From: Salinivibrio kushneri
GTDB lineage: Bacteria > Pseudomonadota > Gammaproteobacteria > Enterobacterales > Vibrionaceae
Reading direction: 5' to 3'
Length of the DNA stretch: 64,000 nucleotides
NCBI RefSeq assembly: GCF_005280275.1
Contig: NZ_CP040021.1
Coordinates: forward strand, 2,753,001-2,817,000
Shown here: positions 61,807 through 64,000 of the stretch, in pieces
Layout of the letters: the number at the start of each line of letters is the position of its first letter
Numbering within the stretch: position 1 is the first letter of the stretch
Translations under genes and position numbers: made by a program
Notes under the pieces: generated by a model
What the model saw: only the letters and a program-made list of their open reading frames with translations
Databases searched by the model: none
Told to the model about the DNA's origin: nothing

Positions 61807-61992
61807 GGTTCATGCCTCATTTCTGCAACCCGAGCTGTATTAAACACAGCCCGTCACAACACCACCCCTGCATTATGCATGGCTCGGCAGGCGTATCATG
61901 GTGGCGCACACCGATAGTGTGACACTACGCTTTTGATGCCTACCTCAGTAAGCAAGCACTCACCTGCCTATCTAGTCGAGCAGGCAGTCTTT
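61807..61992. other. Gap between XRE paralogues with hairpins
   Basis: It holds a CACAC-N5-GTGTG repeat (61907-61921) and, at 61961-61991, the arms CTGCCT / AGGCAG followed by TCTTTTT on the plus strand. That looks like a plus-strand intrinsic terminator although no plus-strand gene precedes it. TATCAT at 61894 could be a weak -10. The role is unresolved. Confidence 0.4.
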
Positions 61993-62364
61993 TTATGCGC
62001 GCTGGGCCGCCTTTGAATAGTTCACCAAGAACGAAGCCATGTTCACGCTTTGGTTTAAGATCGCAGTACGGGCTTCGTGCGGTAAGCGAGAGAAATGCTC
62101 AAGCAGGCGGTTCACATCTTGCTTATACTGAACATCGTGCATTTCGACATCTTCGTCACCGTAGACAAACCATACCAATGGGCGCTCAGTCAGCTCAGCA
62201 ATGTTGGAAAGCATACGAACACGCGGTTCTGTTTTACCATTTTCGATATCTAAGTAGGTTTGACGGGCCACATTAAGCAGCTTGGCCATTTTTACTTGGG
62301 TGATGCCTTTCCACTCACGCGCTTCTTTGATGCGTTTTGCTACTTGGGTTTTAGAGTCAATCAT
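61993..62364 (-). CDS. XRE-family HTH regulator, copy B
   Basis: A 123-residue Cro/C1-type regulator. The HTH (about 8-63) reads VAKRIKEAREWKGITQVKMAKLLNVARQTYLDIENGKTEP, followed by LTERPLVWFVYGDEDVEMHDV and a helical C-terminus (FSRLPHEARTAILNQSVNMASFLVNY). The RLPHEARTAIL segment matches QLPQMARQTVM in copy A. It is probably dimeric and autoregulated: a 23-bp inverted repeat lies upstream at 62523-62545. Function is unknown; the location between ilvA and glmS is not one that I can tie to a named regulator. Confidence 0.88.
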   Translation of the reverse strand: MIDSKTQVAKRIKEAREWKGITQVKMAKLLNVARQTYLDIENGKTEPRVRMLSNIAELTERPLVWFVYGDEDVEMHDVQYKQDVNRLLEHFSRLPHEARTAILNQSVNMASFLVNYSKAAQRA

Positions 62365-62522
62365 TGCTTCCTCTCTATAACTGGTCGATGTTAGTCGTTA
62401 TACCCTGAGTATGCACAATGTAGGCCAAGTTATTGGACACCAACAAAAACCAAGATATTCAACAACTTAAAAACCAGAATGGCGTTCTGTTTAATTTTCC
62501 AGACGCCATGCCTGAGATTAAA

Positions 62523-62545
62523 TGCAAAATGATTTGCATTTTGCA
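62523..62545. promoter_or_regulatory. Inverted repeat upstream of XRE copy B
   Basis: TGCAAAATG-N5-CATTTTGCA is a perfect 9-bp inverted repeat, overlapped by a second one (AATGCAAA-N4-TTTGCATT at 62521-62540). It lies 159 bases before the ATG of copy B and 98 bases from the glmS stop. It is a plausible XRE operator, but no protein-DNA match is known. Confidence 0.5.
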
Positions 62546-62603
62546 ATAAATCCTATGCAGATCGCATTTTTGTAGAAAGAGGACAGTAATTGATAAAAGA
62601 TCA

Positions 62604-62628
62604 ACCACGCTCCTGGTCAGAGCGTGGT
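62604..62628 (-). terminator. Terminator of glmS
   Basis: ACCACGCTC pairs with GAGCGTGGT around a CTGGTCA loop 15 bases past the glmS stop; on the minus strand it is followed by TGATCTTTTATC. Confidence 0.75.
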
Positions 62629-62643
62629 GATTATTGGGCAGGT

Positions 62644-64000
62644 TTACTCAACAGTGACGGCTTTAGCAAGGTTACGAGGTTGATCGACGTCCGTGCCTTT
62701 AATCAAGGCCACATGATACGACAATTGCTGCATCGGGATGGTGTAAAACACGGGGGCGATGATGTCATCCACGTGTGGCATGGCGATAATTTTCATGCCT
62801 TCTTCTGGTGTAAAGCCGGCGTCTTGATCGGCAAACACGTAGAGCTGGCCACCACGGGCGCGCACTTCTTCGATATTGGATTTGAGCTTTTCCAACAGCT
62901 CGTTATTGGGGGCAATCACAATCACTGGCATATCGGCATCAATCAGCGCCAATGGGCCGTGTTTTAGTTCACCCGCGGCATAGGCTTCCGCGTGAATGTA
63001 CGAGATCTCTTTGAGTTTAAGCGCGGCTTCTACGGCAATCGGATAAAACTCGCCACGCCCTAAGAACAGAGAGTGATGCTTGTCGGCAAAATCTTCCGCG
63101 AGTTGCTCAATCGCTTTATCAAAGGTCAACGCTTGCTCGATGCTTGAAGGCAGGTGATGCAAAGCATCGACAATCTCACGTTCTTGGTCACGACCAATCG
63201 ATCCCTGCATTTTACCTAGCGCGGTGACCAGCATCAGCAGCGCAGACAGCTGGGTGGTAAAGGCCTTGGTCGAGGCCACGCCAATTTCTGCGCCCGCGCG
63301 CGTCATAAAGGCCAAATCGGATTCACGTACCAACGATGAGCCTGCCACGTTGCAAATGGCCATGGTGGCCATATAGCCACGCTCCTTGGCTAAACGCAGC
63401 GCCGCTAGCGTGTCGGCCGTTTCGCCAGACTGCGACAAGGTAATCAGCACGCTATTAGGACGGGTGACAAACTGGCGATAGCGAAACTCCGAGGCAATCT
63501 CCACATCACAACTGACGCCTGCCAGCGATTCAAACCAATAACGCGCGACCATGCCCGCATTGTACGAGGTGCCACAGGCGATGATTTGAATATGCTGTGC
63601 TTTAGCGAGAATATCGCTGGCCCCATTACCGATGGCATCGACAATCACATGGTCGCTGCCTAACCGGCCTTCCATGGTGTTGGTGAGCGCGGTGGGCTGC
63701 TCATAAATCTCTTTTTGCATATAGTGGCGATATTGGCCTTTATCCGCCGCATCGTACTGAGCACTGGCTTCATGCACCTCGCGCTCTACCGGTGTGCCTT
63801 CTTGATTATAAATGGTCACCTCGCGGCGAGAGATATCGGCCACATCCCCTTCTTCGAGATAGATAAAGCGACGCGTGACATTGAGCAGCGCCAACTGATC
63901 CGAGGCGAGAAAGTTTTCGCCAATCCCCAAACCAATCACTAGTGGGCTACCCGAACGCGCGGCTATCAAGCGCTCTGGCTGATTTTTATCCATCACCACG
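62644..64000 (-). CDS. glmS: Glucosamine-6-phosphate synthase GlmS, C-terminal part
   Basis: GlmS makes glucosamine-6-phosphate from fructose-6-phosphate and glutamine for peptidoglycan and LPS. About 452 residues are present and the frame runs off the right edge; the missing first ~158 residues hold most of the Cys1 glutaminase domain. The end of that domain ([23 protein letters not shown]) and both SIS isomerase domains ([12 protein letters not shown] ... [61 protein letters not shown]) are intact. The C-terminus [15 protein letters not shown] is the conserved end with the catalytic loop. Confidence 0.96.
   Translation of the reverse strand, partial: VVMDKNQPERLIAARSGSPLVIGLGIGENFLASDQLALLNVTRRFIYLEEGDVADISRREVTIYNQEGTPVEREVHEASAQYDAADKGQYRHYMQKEIYEQPTALTNTMEGRLGSDHVIVDAIGNGASDILAKAQHIQIIACGTSYNAGMVARYWFESLAGVSCDVEIASEFRYRQFVTRPNSVLITLSQSGETADTLAALRLAKERGYMATMAICNVAGSSLVRESDLAFMTRAGAEIGVASTKAFTTQLSALLMLVTALGKMQGSIGRDQEREIVDALHHLPSSIEQALTFDKAIEQLAEDFADKHHSLFLGRGEFYPIAVEAALKLKEISYIHAEAYAAGELKHGPLALIDADMPVIVIAPNNELLEKLKSNIEEVRARGGQLYVFADQDAGFTPEEGMKIIAMPHVDDIIAPVFYTIPMQQLSYHVALIKGTDVDQPRNLAKAVTVE

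Noticed and set aside
61267-61917. A 216-residue plus-strand ORF
   Set aside because: It starts inside ilvA, crosses its terminator and runs antisense through XRE copy A. It has no recognisable domain.

Overview
The window is a chromosomal housekeeping stretch of a gamma-proteobacterium, most likely a member of the Vibrionaceae. The rRNA operon carries tRNA-Glu, tRNA-Lys and tRNA-Val between 16S and 23S, protein sequences are close to E. coli and Vibrio orthologues, and gene blocks match those families (dapF-DUF484-xerC-yigB, hemCDXY, ilvGMEDA, def-fmt-rsmB-trkA, purEK). Base composition near 50 percent G+C and the overall gene set make Salinivibrio a reasonable guess; this is inference, not something the sequence proves. 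No phage, insertion sequence, integron or CRISPR array was seen.

Layout. 1-4440 (minus): a translationally coupled chain lptM, lysA, dapF, DUF484, xerC, yigB (the last cut by the window edge). 4518-7465: cyaY facing cyaA across a shared hairpin, with a CRP-like site upstream of cyaA. 7855-11867 (plus): hemC-hemD-hemX-hemY with overlapping ends. 11960-18217 (minus): a secreted Cys-rich protein, then a complete oligopeptide-type ABC importer (fused double ATPase, binding protein, two permeases). 18218-19360: a gene-free stretch and a tRNA Arg-His-Pro operon whose tail holds a duplicated tRNA-Pro 3' end plus terminator. 19633-30010: cytochrome c5, rep helicase, a TetR-controlled RND efflux pair with a perfect palindromic operator, ubiK, and the divergent ilvC/ilvY pair. 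30017-36101 (minus): tRNA-Asp, 5S, 23S, tRNA-Val, tRNA-Lys, tRNA-Glu and 16S, with three tandem promoters, boxA elements and long RNase III-type processing stems. 36222-43796: a gamma-carbonic-anhydrase-like protein, DUF1488, aroE, hemF, PurR-box-controlled purEK, a topoisomerase-type zinc-finger protein, smg, dprA and a LysM protein. 43914-48162 (plus): def-fmt, rsmB, trkA. 48286-54624: a diguanylate cyclase, yihD-like, ccoG, srkA, a lipobox-bearing DsbA and comM. 54876-61396 (plus): the ilvL leader peptide, attenuator and ilvGMEDA. 61435-64000 (minus): two paralogous XRE-type regulators and the 3' part of glmS.

How the parts connect. Branched-chain amino acid synthesis is nearly complete here: ilvGM (acetohydroxyacid synthase), ilvC, ilvD, ilvE and ilvA, controlled by attenuation (ilvL) and by IlvY. 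Haem synthesis (hemCD, hemF), cytochrome c5, the oxidase assembly factor ccoG, and periplasmic thiol oxidation (dsbA) serve respiration and envelope proteins. Most of the window is conventional. The features that most merit a second look are the tRNA-Pro tail duplication, the putative lipoprotein DsbA, the two adjacent XRE paralogues with a nearby 23-bp inverted repeat, the structured 5S to tRNA-Asp spacer, and a gene-free hairpin plus T-run at about 61960. I found nothing that I would claim as a wholly new biological system.
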